Shown here piece after piece: positions 1 to 8,903 of a DNA stretch of 64,000 bases. The number at the start of each line of letters is the position of its first letter. Position 1 is the first letter of the stretch. Both the position numbers and the translations under genes were made by a program. This DNA is from Streptomyces davaonensis JCM 4913 (lineage in GTDB: Bacteria > Actinomycetota > Actinomycetes > Streptomycetales > Streptomycetaceae): NCBI RefSeq assembly GCF_000349325.1, contig NC_020504.1, positions 2,700,053 through 2,764,052 on the forward strand. Reading direction: 5' to 3'. The notes under the pieces were generated by a model. That model ran no database searches. It had not been told where the DNA came from and saw only the letters and a list, made by a program, of their open reading frames with translations.

Positions 1-2778
1 GTCCTCTACGTCAACCAGTGGAACAACGTCGCCTCGCGGATCGGGTCGGTCGCGGCCGGCAAGACCGTGGACCGGATCCTGGTCGCCTACGACTCCCCCA
101 AGGGCCCGGCGAAGTTCCGCGGCTGGCTGGACGACGTGAGCCTGAAGAGCGTGCCGCAGGAGGCGCCTAAGGCGCACCTGTCGGACTACGCGCTCACCAC
201 CCGGGGCACCAACTCCAGCGGTGGCTTCTCGCGCGGCAACAACTTCCCCGCGACGGCCGTGCCGCACGGTTTCAACTTCTGGACGCCGGTCACCAACGCG
301 GGCTCGCTGAGCTGGCTCTACGACTATGCGCGAGCGAACAACTCGGACAACCTGCCCACGATCCAGGCGTTCAGCGCGAGCCATGAGCCGAGCCCCTGGA
401 TGGGCGACCGGCAGACCTTCCAGGTGATGCCGTCGGCCGCGTCCGGGACCCCGGAGACCGGGCGGGAGGCGCGTGAGCTGGCCTTCCGGCACGAGAACGA
501 GACCGCGCGGCCGTACTACTACGGGGTGCGGTTCGAGAACGGTCTGAAGGCGGAGATGACGCCGACCGACCACGCGGCGGTCCTGCGCTTCACCTACCCC
601 GGCGACGACGCCAGCGTCCTGTTCGACAACGTCACCGACCAGGCGGGCCTGACCCTCGACAAGGCGAGCGGGACCTTCACCGGCTACTCCGACGTGAAGT
701 CCGGCCTGTCGACGGGCGCCACCCGGCTCTTCGTGTACGGCGAGTTCGACAAGCCGGTCACCGAGGCCGACTCCAGCGGAGTCAAGGGATACCTGCGCTT
801 CGACGCCGGGGACGACCGTAAGGTCACCCTGCGCCTCGCGACCTCCCTCATCAGCGTGGACCAGGCCAAGGCCAACCTGCGCCAGGAGGTCCCGGACGGA
901 ACCTCCTTCGACGCGGTGAAGAACCGCGCCCAGCGCCAGTGGGACCGCATCCTCGGCAAGGTGGAGGTCGAGGGCGCCACGCCGGACCAGCTGACCACGC
1001 TGTACTCCAGCCTGTACCGGCTGTACCTGTACCCCAACTCCGGCTTCGAGAAAGTCGGTTCGAAGTACCAGTACGCCTCGCCCTTCTCGCCGATGCCGAA
1101 CCCGGACACCCCGACGCACACCGGCGCGAAGATCGTCGACGGCAAGGTCTACGTCAACAACGGCTTCTGGGACACCTATCGGACCACCTGGCCCGCGTAC
1201 TCTCTCCTGACGCCCTCTCAGGCGGGTGAGATGGTCGACGGGTTCGTGCAGCAGTACAAGGACGGCGGCTGGACCTCCCGATGGTCGTCGCCGGGTTACG
1301 CGGACCTGATGACCGGCACCTCCTCCGACGTCGCCTTCGCGGACGCGTATGTGAAGGGCGTCGGCTTCGACGCGAAGGCGGCCTACGACGCGGCCGTGAA
1401 GAACGCCACCGTCGTGCCGCCCTCCTCGGGCGTGGGCCGCAAGGGCATGGCGACCTCGCCGTTCCTCGGCTACACCAGCAGCGACACCCACGAGGGCCTC
1501 TCCTGGGCGCTGGAGGGCTACCTCAACGACTACGGCATCGCGCGGATGGGCCAGGAGCTCTACAAGAAGACCGGCGAGAAGCGCTACAAGGAGGAGTCGG
1601 AGTACTTCCTGAACCGCGCCCAGGACTATGTGAACCTGTTCGACTCGCAGGCCGGTTTCTTCCAGGGCCGTGACGCCAAGGGCGACTGGCGGGTGGAGTC
1701 GGCCAAGTACGACCCGCGCGTGTGGGGTTACGACTACACGGAGACCAACGGCTGGGGCTACGCCTTCACCGCCCCGCAGGACTCCCGCGGTCTCGCCAAC
1801 CTCTACGGCGGCCGGAGCAAGCTCGCCGACAAGCTCGACGAGTACCTCGGCACCCCGGAGACGGCCTCCCCCGACTTCGTCGGCTCCTACGGCGGTGTCA
1901 TCCATGAGATGACGGAGGCGCGGGACGTACGGCTGGGCATGTACGGGCACTCCAACCAGGTCGCCCACCACGCCCTGTACATGTACGACGCGGCCGGGCA
2001 GCCGTGGAAGACGCAGGCGAACGTCCGTGAGGTGCTCTCCCGCCTCTACACCGGCAGCGAGATCGGCCAGGGCTACCACGGAGACGAGGACAACGGCGAG
2101 CAGTCGGCCTGGTTCCTCTTCTCCGCGCTCGGCTTCTACCCGCTGGTCATGGGCAGCGGCGAATACGCCGTCGGCTCCCCACTGTTCACCAAGGCGACCG
2201 TCCATCTGGAGAACGGCGAGGACCTGGTCGTCAAGGCGCCGAGGAACAACGCCCGCAATGTCTACGTCCAGGGTCTGAAGGTCAACGGCAGGACGTGGAC
2301 GTCGACTTCGCTGCCGCACAAGCTGCTCGCCAAGGGCGGGGTCCTGGAGTTCGACATGGGTCCGCGGCCGTCGGCCTGGGGCACCGGCAAGAACGCGGCG
2401 CCGGTGTCGATCACCCAGGACGACAAGGTGCCGACGCCCCGGGCTGACGTACTGAAGGGCGAGGGCGCGCTGTTCGACAACACCTCCGGGACCAACGCGA
2501 CGGTGACGTCGGTGGACCTGCCGACGCCGGAGCGGGCCGAGGCGGTCCAGTACACGCTGACCTCCTCCGACCGCACCAAGGCGCCGACCGGCTGGACCCT
2601 CCAGGGCTCCTCCGACGGCACCGAGTGGACGACGCTGGACCGGCGCACGGGTGAGTCCTTCACCTGGGACCGGCAGACCCGGGCGTTCTCGGTGGGCTCA
2701 CCGGGTACGTACGAGAAGTACCGCCTGGTGCTGGACGGCGAGGCGACCGTTTCGGAGGTCGAACTCCTCGCCGGCTGA
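1..2778 (+). CDS. GH92 alpha-mannosidase-like protein (5' end outside window)
   Basis: The reading frame is open from base 1, so the N-terminus and any signal peptide lie upstream. GH92 enzymes are Ca-dependent exo-acting, inverting alpha-mannosidases, usually secreted. Seen here: the long GH92 catalytic (alpha/alpha)6 barrel, with the family motif in the form GDEDNGEQSAW (2080-2112) where the common form is GNDDxGxMSAW, and a C-terminal jelly-roll of F5/8-type (about 2440-2775). The usual NEPS segment carrying the catalytic acid is not found; the equivalent place before ALYMYDAAGQPWKTQ reads GHSNQ (1945-1959). This suggests a subgroup other than plain alpha-mannosidase, perhaps one that cleaves mannose-1-phosphate linkages. 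It is followed 16 bp later by the GH67 gene, probably co-transcribed. Confidence 0.88.
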   Translation, partial: VLYVNQWNNVASRIGSVAAGKTVDRILVAYDSPKGPAKFRGWLDDVSLKSVPQEAPKAHLSDYALTTRGTNSSGGFSRGNNFPATAVPHGFNFWTPVTNAGSLSWLYDYARANNSDNLPTIQAFSASHEPSPWMGDRQTFQVMPSAASGTPETGREARELAFRHENETARPYYYGVRFENGLKAEMTPTDHAAVLRFTYPGDDASVLFDNVTDQAGLTLDKASGTFTGYSDVKSGLSTGATRLFVYGEFDKPVTEADSSGVKGYLRFDAGDDRKVTLRLATSLISVDQAKANLRQEVPDGTSFDAVKNRAQRQWDRILGKVEVEGATPDQLTTLYSSLYRLYLYPNSGFEKVGSKYQYASPFSPMPNPDTPTHTGAKIVDGKVYVNNGFWDTYRTTWPAYSLLTPSQAGEMVDGFVQQYKDGGWTSRWSSPGYADLMTGTSSDVAFADAYVKGVGFDAKAAYDAAVKNATVVPPSSGVGRKGMATSPFLGYTSSDTHEGLSWALEGYLNDYGIARMGQELYKKTGEKRYKEESEYFLNRAQDYVNLFDSQAGFFQGRDAKGDWRVESAKYDPRVWGYDYTETNGWGYAFTAPQDSRGLANLYGGRSKLADKLDEYLGTPETASPDFVGSYGGVIHEMTEARDVRLGMYGHSNQVAHHALYMYDAAGQPWKTQANVREVLSRLYTGSEIGQGYHGDEDNGEQSAWFLFSALGFYPLVMGSGEYAVGSPLFTKATVHLENGEDLVVKAPRNNARNVYVQGLKVNGRTWTSTSLPHKLLAKGGVLEFDMGPRPSAWGTGKNAAPVSITQDDKVPTPRADVLKGEGALFDNTSGTNATVTSVDLPTPERAEAVQYTLTSSDRTKAPTGWTLQGSSDGTEWTTLDRRTGESFTWDRQTRAFSVGSPGTYEKYRLVLDGEATVSEVELLAG

Positions 2779-2794
2779 GGAGAGTCGAGGTCTC

Positions 2795-4759
2795 ATGCCG
2801 CTACCCGTGCCCGTGCTGCCCGACGGTGTCGACCCGGCCTGGCTGCCGCCCGCCGCGTTCGAGGCGATCGGCCGGCGGCGGACCCTGATCCGCGGATCGG
2901 GCCTGCTGGTGGACACGGTGCACGGTGAAGTGGCGGAGGCCTGTGCACGGTTCGGGGGAAGCGTCGTACGTGACGCTTCCCCCGAACCGTGCGATCTGGT
3001 GCTCGACGTGAGCGGCACCGACGACGGCGAGGCGTTCACCCTCAAGCGCGCCGAGGGCCGTACGACGGTCACCGCGTCCGGCCGACATGGCCTGCTCCAC
3101 GGCCTGTTCCACCTCGTACGGCTCGGCGAGGAGGCCTTCCGCGGCGAGCGTGCGGCGCACACGCACCGGCCCGCGGTGGCGCTGCGGGTGCTGGACCACT
3201 GGGACAACGTGGCCGTGCATCCGGTGATGGGCCAGGTGGAGCGCGGCTACTCCGGTGGCTCCCTGTTCTGGCGGGACGGCCGGGCGCGCGGCGATCTGGA
3301 GCGGGTGCGGGTCTACGCCAGACTGCTGGCCGCCTGCGGGATCAACGCGGTGACCGTGAACAACGTCAATGTGCACGCGACCGAGGCCCGGCTGCTGACC
3401 GAGCGGATCGGCGACGTGGCCCGGATCGCCGAGGCGTTCCGGCCGTACGGGATCCGCACGCATCTGTCGGTGTCCTTCGCCGCGCCGATCCTGCTCGGCG
3501 GCCTGGACACCGCCGATCCGCTGGACCACGGGGTGCGGCGGTGGTGGGAGCGGGCGACCGCCGAGGTGTACGCGGCGATACCCGACTTCGGCGGGTACCT
3601 GGTGAAGGCCGACTCCGAGGGGCAGCCGGGGCCGTTCGCGTACGGCCGCAGCCATGCCGACGGCGCGAACCTGCTGGCGGCGGCGCTGGCACCGTACGGC
3701 GGGACCGTGCGCTGGCGGGCGTTCGTCTACGACCACCGCCAGGACTGGCGGGACCGCTCGACGGACCGGGCGCGGGCGGCGTACGACCATTTCGTGCCGC
3801 TGGACGGGGAGTTCGCGGCGAACGCGGTGCTCCAGGTCAAGCACGGACCGATGGACTTCCAGGTGCGCGAGCCGGTCTCGCCGCTGCTCGGGGCGATGCC
3901 GGGGACGCGGCTCGCGGTGGAGATGCAGGCCACCCAGGAGTACACCGGGCAGCAACGGCACGCGTGCTGGCTGGGCCCGATGTGGAGCGAGGCGCTGCGG
4001 TTCCGGCCGGAGGGGACCGATCCGGTCGGGGGTCTGTCCGACGGCCTGGTCGCCGTCTCCAACGCCGGTGCCGACCCCTTCTGGACCGGGCATCCGCTGG
4101 CCCAGTCCAACCTGTACACCTTCGGACGGCTGGCCTGGGACCCGGGTGCGGATCCCCTCGCGATCCTCGACGACTGGATCGGGCTCACCTTCGGACCGGA
4201 TCCGGCGGAAGGGGTGCGGGCCGTGCTGGCGGGGTCCTGGCGGACGTACGAGAAGTACACCGCGCCGCTCGGGGTGGGGTTCATGGTGCAGCCGGGGCAC
4301 CACTACGGGCCGAGTGTGGACGGGTACGAGTACAGCCCCTGGGGGACCTACCACTTCGCCGACCGGGACGGCATCGGCGTCGACCGGAGCGTGGCGACCG
4401 GGACCGGGTACGCGGGGCAGTACGCCAAGCCGTGGGCCGAGGTGTACGAGTCGCCCGCCTCGTGCCCCGACGAGCTGCTGCTGTTCTTCCACCATGTGCC
4501 GTACGGGCATGTGCTGCACAGCGGGAAGACGGTGATCCAGCACATCTACGACACCCACTTCGAGGGGGTGGAGGAGGTGGAGGAGGCCCGCGAAGTATGG
4601 GGCTCGCTGGGGCAGTCGGTGGATCCGGAGCGCCATGCGCGGGTCACCGAGCGGTTCGCCGAGCAGCTCCGTTGCGCCCGCGAGTGGCGGGATCAGATCA
4701 ACAGCTACTTCCTGCGGAAGTCGGGCGTTCCGGACGAGCGCGGGCGGGCCCTCTACTGA
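2795..4759 (+). CDS. GH67 alpha-glucuronidase
   Basis: 654 residues. GH67 enzymes remove (4-O-methyl-)glucuronic acid from the non-reducing end of xylo-oligosaccharides and are normally cytoplasmic; no signal peptide is seen. Recognisable blocks are the acid in KADSEGQPG (Glu275), GPMDFQ (Asp354) and EMQATQEYTGQQ (Glu376), matching the three catalytic carboxylates of the family. The ATG at 2795 is chosen because of the GAGGAG 8-14 bases upstream; a longer in-frame extension runs back into the GH92 gene and has no site. Length fits the family. Codons 51-66 are formed by a perfect 21-bp inverted repeat (separate entry). Fits the xylan side-chain theme of the neighbouring sugar operon. Confidence 0.93.
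   Translation: MPLPVPVLPDGVDPAWLPPAAFEAIGRRRTLIRGSGLLVDTVHGEVAEACARFGGSVVRDASPEPCDLVLDVSGTDDGEAFTLKRAEGRTTVTASGRHGLLHGLFHLVRLGEEAFRGERAAHTHRPAVALRVLDHWDNVAVHPVMGQVERGYSGGSLFWRDGRARGDLERVRVYARLLAACGINAVTVNNVNVHATEARLLTERIGDVARIAEAFRPYGIRTHLSVSFAAPILLGGLDTADPLDHGVRRWWERATAEVYAAIPDFGGYLVKADSEGQPGPFAYGRSHADGANLLAAALAPYGGTVRWRAFVYDHRQDWRDRSTDRARAAYDHFVPLDGEFAANAVLQVKHGPMDFQVREPVSPLLGAMPGTRLAVEMQATQEYTGQQRHACWLGPMWSEALRFRPEGTDPVGGLSDGLVAVSNAGADPFWTGHPLAQSNLYTFGRLAWDPGADPLAILDDWIGLTFGPDPAEGVRAVLAGSWRTYEKYTAPLGVGFMVQPGHHYGPSVDGYEYSPWGTYHFADRDGIGVDRSVATGTGYAGQYAKPWAEVYESPASCPDELLLFFHHVPYGHVLHSGKTVIQHIYDTHFEGVEEVEEAREVWGSLGQSVDPERHARVTERFAEQLRCAREWRDQINSYFLRKSGVPDERGRALY
2945..2992. repeat. Perfect 21-bp inverted repeat inside the GH67 gene
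   Basis: Left arm 2945-2965, six-base loop GTACGT at 2966-2971, right arm 2972-2992. The arms begin GCACGGTTCGGGGG and are exact reverse complements. The repeat is in codon phase: residues 51-57 (ARFGGSV) and 60-66 (DASPEPC) are encoded by mutually complementary codons. It could be an inverted duplication, a real mRNA hairpin, or an assembly artefact. Confidence 0.95.
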
Positions 4760-4848
4760 CAGATCCCGATCGTGGTGCTTATGATGCGAGCGATGAAGAA
4801 CTTCTCCTCTTTCGGATTGGGGGAATCGTCCACGCAAGGTGAGTGCTG

Positions 4849-6210
4849 ATGGCACCACACTTCGTGCACACGATTCCGACCCGCCTGTCGATGTGGCAGC
4901 GCGTACGCGAGTACGCCGTGCCACTGTCCATGATCGAGACCGCGACCGCCCGGCGTACGGCCGGTGACTGGGCCGGGGCCTGCGCCGCCGCCCGTGTCGA
5001 CGTCGACCTCGATCTGCGCGCCGTACGTCACCGCTACGGCACTGAACTGCTCACTCAACTCCGTGCGGACCTGCGCCGGTTGGCGCCGGATCTGCTGCGC
5101 TGGCACATGCCCCGCGTTGCCCCCGACGGATGGCTCCGGCCGGGTCTCACCCTCTCGCTGGCCCGGTATTCGGGTTCGGCGCAGCTGGTGGTGCGGACGC
5201 CTCCGGCCTGGGCGGACGCCGGACAGCGCATGTCGCTGGCCCTGTGGGACGAGTCCGCCGGGAGCGCCGACTTCGGGCATCATCCGCATCCGTACCCCGA
5301 GCGGCGGTTCCGGCTCGATCTGCACCGGCATCTGTGGGACGCCGGGCGCAGCGGGGAGTTGGCGCGCCGGTGCGGTGATCCGCCCGACTCCCTGTGGAAC
5401 ACGGGGAGTTGGGCTGCCGAGGCGGAGCGGCTGCTGCGCGCCGAGGGCTGTGGCCGCGGGGCCTTCACCGTGCGCACCGGTGCGCGCAGCCGTGCCGTGC
5501 TCGAACTCGTCGCCCCCGACGACAGCCATGCCCCGACGCTCCGGCCGCTGCGGCAGGAGCTGCCGCCGCAGGACGTCGCGGCGCTTCCGGTGCTGCCGGA
5601 GGCGGCGGCCCGGGTGCTGCCGGACTTGGAGCTGCTGCGGGCGGGGCTGATCGCCGCCGACCGGCTGCATCCTCTCGTCGCCGCCGCGTTGTCGGCGTAC
5701 GCGTCTCCTCCGGCGGCGCGCCCGGTTCCCGAACCCGTCGATCCGCATCGGGTGGAGTGCCGGGGCGAGGTGCACCGGATCGCGCTGCGGGACGGAGTGC
5801 TCACGGCGGTCGACCACGATGCGGTCGAACAGCGCCGGGAGGAACTGCTGGTGGCGCTCGGCGGGCCCGCGCTGCCGTGTCTGCGGGCGATCGACGCCGT
5901 GCATCGCAACCCGGAGGCGTTGCCCGCGGTCCGGGAGCGCCTCGGTCACGGTGATGTCGCCGGGGCGCTGGCCGTGGTCGAGGGGCTGCTCGGTCCCGGT
6001 GCGGTGCTGCGCGACGGTCCGCTCCGGGATGAACTGGAATCGGCCGCCACGCGCCGTATCGAGCACGGGCTCTTCCGCTCGGGTCTGGTCGCCGTGCACC
6101 CCGCTGCCGATTGCGGAGCCGATGCGCGGCGTTTCCGGCCCGACCGACGTACGCCTCCCGCATTCGGCCGCAAGCGCGGCAGCCGGACCCGGCCCCGCCT
6201 GGCCTCATAA
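4849..6210 (+). CDS. Uncharacterised protein linked to MoxR/VWA genes
   Basis: 453 residues from ATG 4849, which has AAGG nine bases upstream; a GTG at 4843 is too close to that site. No family is recognised. The protein is soluble, Arg/Ala/Pro/Leu-rich, with an N-terminal helical stretch (residues about 15-80) and a conserved-looking middle with WHMPRVAPDGWLRPG; the C-terminus is basic. It lies directly upstream of a MoxR-type ATPase and a VWA/metallopeptidase-like protein on the same strand, so it is likely a third partner of that system. A TATGAT hexamer at 4780-4785 could be its -10 element. Confidence 0.8.
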   Translation: MAPHFVHTIPTRLSMWQRVREYAVPLSMIETATARRTAGDWAGACAAARVDVDLDLRAVRHRYGTELLTQLRADLRRLAPDLLRWHMPRVAPDGWLRPGLTLSLARYSGSAQLVVRTPPAWADAGQRMSLALWDESAGSADFGHHPHPYPERRFRLDLHRHLWDAGRSGELARRCGDPPDSLWNTGSWAAEAERLLRAEGCGRGAFTVRTGARSRAVLELVAPDDSHAPTLRPLRQELPPQDVAALPVLPEAAARVLPDLELLRAGLIAADRLHPLVAAALSAYASPPAARPVPEPVDPHRVECRGEVHRIALRDGVLTAVDHDAVEQRREELLVALGGPALPCLRAIDAVHRNPEALPAVRERLGHGDVAGALAVVEGLLGPGAVLRDGPLRDELESAATRRIEHGLFRSGLVAVHPAADCGADARRFRPDRRTPPAFGRKRGSRTRPRLAS

Positions 6211-6286
6211 CCGGACGACTGCTTCCGCCTCTCCACTTCAGCCCTCGCGGGCTGTCCCGTTCTCTCGACCTCACCTGGTGATGCCC

Positions 6287-7510
6287 ATGACTTCTCGCAC
6301 GCTTCTGCCCGTCGACGCCCAACTCGCCCTCGCCGACAACCTTCTGACGCTCCTTCGGACGACCACCACCGAGCCCCGCCCCGACGAGCAGCTCGAAGCG
6401 CTCACCCTGGCCGTCGCGGCCGATCTGCCCGTGCTGCTCTGGGGCGAGCCCGGCATCGGCAAGACCGCAGCGCTGACCCAGCTCGCCGCCTCCCTCGACC
6501 TGCCGCTGACCACCGTGATCGCCAGCGTCCACGAGCCGACCGACTTCTCCGGACTGCCCATCGTGGGCGACGACCCGGCGGTGCGGGGCGTGCCGATGGC
6601 GCCGCCGCAGTGGGCTGTGGAACTGGTACGGGCCGGGCGGGGACTGCTCTTCCTCGACGAACTGTCCACCGCCACCCCGGCCGTCCAGGCGGCGCTGCTC
6701 CGGGTCGTGCTGGAGCGGCGGGTCGGCACCCTTCAACTGCCGCCCGGGGTACGGATCGTGGCCGCCGCCAACCCGCGCGCCTCGGCGGCGGACGGATGGG
6801 AACTGAGCCCGCCGCTGGCCAACCGCTTCGTGCATCTGTACTGGGTGCACGACAAGGACGTGGTGGTGCGCGGTCTCGGTGGGGTCTGGCCCCGGGCCGA
6901 ACTGCCCCGCCTCGACCCGGAGCGGCTGCCGGAGGCGGTGGCCCTCGCCCGGCGCGCGGTCTGCGACTTCCTCGCCGCCCGGCCGACGCTGATCCACCGG
7001 CTGCCGAGCTCCGAGACACGGCGCGGCGGCGCCTGGCCCTCGCCTCGGAGCTGGGAGGCCGCGCTGACCCTGCTGGCCTTCGGCACGGCGGCCGGCGTCT
7101 CCCGGGATGTGCTGGCGCTGCTGGTGCGGGGCGCGGTGGGCGACGGTCCGGGACTTGAACTCCTCGCCCACCTGGACCGGATGGACCTGCCCGACCCGGA
7201 GCTGCTGCTGGCCGATCCGGCCAACGCCGAGCTGCCCGAGCGGGGTGATCTTCGGCAGGCCGCGCTGGAGGCGGTGGTGGCCGCGGTGGGGGCACGGCCG
7301 GAGCGGGGGCGCTGGGAGGCGGCCTGGGCCGTCCTGGTCCGCGCACTGGAGACCGGTGCTCCGGACCTGTTGGTCGCCCCGGCCAAGGCGCTGGCCGCGG
7401 TGCGGCGCGACGACTGGGAGGTACCGGCGGCGGTGGAGCGGCTGGCCTCGATCGTCGGACTCGCGGCGCGCGCGGACCGGTCGGTGGAGCGGGCCAAGGT
7501 GGGCCGATGA
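6287..7510 (+). CDS. MoxR-family AAA+ ATPase
   Basis: About 407 residues. MoxR ATPases act as chaperones that load metal centres or remodel protein complexes, normally with a VWA-domain partner. Walker A is GEPGIGKT (residues 53-60), Walker B LLFLDE (120-125), sensor region AAANPRASAADGW, then PLANRFVHLYW. The C-terminal 150 residues are helical lid. Start: ATG 6287 has GGTGA five bases upstream; ATG 6281 is possible. The stop overlaps the next start (ATGA at 7507-7510), so translation is coupled to the VWA-like gene. Confidence 0.88.
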   Translation: MTSRTLLPVDAQLALADNLLTLLRTTTTEPRPDEQLEALTLAVAADLPVLLWGEPGIGKTAALTQLAASLDLPLTTVIASVHEPTDFSGLPIVGDDPAVRGVPMAPPQWAVELVRAGRGLLFLDELSTATPAVQAALLRVVLERRVGTLQLPPGVRIVAAANPRASAADGWELSPPLANRFVHLYWVHDKDVVVRGLGGVWPRAELPRLDPERLPEAVALARRAVCDFLAARPTLIHRLPSSETRRGGAWPSPRSWEAALTLLAFGTAAGVSRDVLALLVRGAVGDGPGLELLAHLDRMDLPDPELLLADPANAELPERGDLRQAALEAVVAAVGARPERGRWEAAWAVLVRALETGAPDLLVAPAKALAAVRRDDWEVPAAVERLASIVGLAARADRSVERAKVGR

Positions 7511-8871
7511 CGGGGGCGATGCGGCATGAGGGCGCGCAGGCCGTGCGGCGTCCGCTGCCTCGGCCGATGGCCCCGCCTCCGCCGCCGCGCCCGGTGCGGG
7601 CGAACGTCCCGGCGGCGCCGGTCCGTCGTGCCGGGCCGGACAACCCGGACGGACTCCCCCTGGACATGGAGAAGTTGCTGGCCGCCCGCCTGCACGCGGT
7701 CAAGGTCCGCCCCTACCTGGCCGTCGCGCTCTTCGCGCTCCAGATCGTCGAGGACCGCTCGGTGCCGACGATGGCGGTGGACGCGCACTGGCGCTGCTAC
7801 GTCTCCCCCGGCTTCGTGGCGCGCATGCCGGTGGAGGAGCTGGCGGGCGTCTGGGTGCACGAGGTCTCCCATCTGCTCCGGGACCACCACGAGCGCGGCG
7901 CGCGCTGGGCGAAGGAGAACGAGGCGTACGGGCCCGGCGAGAGGCTGCGCCGGAACATCGCCGCCGACTTCGAGATCAATGACGACATCTACGGCGACGG
8001 CCTGCCCCGGCCCACCGGGGCGATCCTCCCGTCGCTGCTGCGGCTGCCCGACGGGCTCCTGATGGAGGAGTACCTGCGTACGGCGTCCATGTCCGGGCTC
8101 GCCGCCGATCTGGCCTGGCTGGACTGCGGCGGCGGGGCCGACGGCCAGGAGCGGCCGTGGGAGCTGGGAGCCGACGGGGCCCATGGACTGACCAGGCAGC
8201 AGCGGGACGCGGTGCGCTTCCGGGTCGCCGAGGGGATCAAGGGCAGGCCGGGAGAGGCCCCGGAGGGCTGGCGCCGCTGGGCGGACGAGGCCTTCCATCC
8301 GCCGCAGCCCTGGAGGCAGTTGCTGGGGGCGGCGGTGCGCTCGGCCGCCGGTGCGCCGGGGGTGGGCGAGAACCACAGCTACCGGCGTCCGTCCCGGCGC
8401 TCGGCCGCTGTTCCCGGGGTGGTGCTGCCGAGCCTGCGGCGCAATCCGCCCCGGGTCTGTGTGGTGATCGACACCTCCGGGTCGGTGAGCGACAGCGAGC
8501 TGGGCAGCGCGCTGCTGGAGGTGGCGGCGATCTCCCGGGCGGTGGGCGGGCGGCGCGATCTGGTCTCGGTCGTCTCCTGCGACGCGGCGGCCGGGATCGC
8601 CGTACCGATCTGCCGAGCCGAGGCCATGGAGCTGATAGGCGGCGGGGGCACGGATCTGCGCTCGGGTTTCGCCCGTGCGCTCCGCTCCCGGCCCCGCCCG
8701 GACGTGGTCGTCGCCCTGACGGACGGCCAGACGCCCTGGCCGTCCGAGCAGCCGCCGTGCCGTACCGTCGTCGGGCTCTTCCCGCGTCCGGCCCGTGCCG
8801 TGAACGAGAACGACCCGGACTACGTCCCGGAGTCCCCGCCGTCCTGGGCCCGTGTCGTCACGATCGGCTGA
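7507..8871 (+). CDS. VWA-like / putative metallopeptidase partner of MoxR (DUF2201 type)
   Basis: 454 residues. A Pro-rich N-terminus is followed by a zinc-peptidase-like helix with HEVSHLLRDHH (His118, Glu119, His122), then by a C-terminal von Willebrand A-like fold with MIDAS-type DTSGS (from Asp322) and GGGTDLR. This two-part build is that of the DUF2201 family, which travels with MoxR ATPases. Whether the peptidase site is active cannot be told. Start overlaps the MoxR stop. It converges on the YesL-like gene with a 32-bp gap. Role: likely the substrate or adaptor module of the upstream ATPase. Confidence 0.85.
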   Translation: MTGAMRHEGAQAVRRPLPRPMAPPPPPRPVRANVPAAPVRRAGPDNPDGLPLDMEKLLAARLHAVKVRPYLAVALFALQIVEDRSVPTMAVDAHWRCYVSPGFVARMPVEELAGVWVHEVSHLLRDHHERGARWAKENEAYGPGERLRRNIAADFEINDDIYGDGLPRPTGAILPSLLRLPDGLLMEEYLRTASMSGLAADLAWLDCGGGADGQERPWELGADGAHGLTRQQRDAVRFRVAEGIKGRPGEAPEGWRRWADEAFHPPQPWRQLLGAAVRSAAGAPGVGENHSYRRPSRRSAAVPGVVLPSLRRNPPRVCVVIDTSGSVSDSELGSALLEVAAISRAVGGRRDLVSVVSCDAAAGIAVPICRAEAMELIGGGGTDLRSGFARALRSRPRPDVVVALTDGQTPWPSEQPPCRTVVGLFPRPARAVNENDPDYVPESPPSWARVVTIG

Positions 8872-8903
8872 ACGCGCAGGACCGCCACGCCGAGCGGGTC
8901 GAG

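Noticed and set aside
2801..4924. Long open frames opposite or out of frame with real genes (for example a 707-codon frame antisense to the GH67 gene)
   Set aside because: They mirror the G/C third-position bias of the true gene, have Arg/Pro/Gly-rich compositions with no domain, and no RBS.
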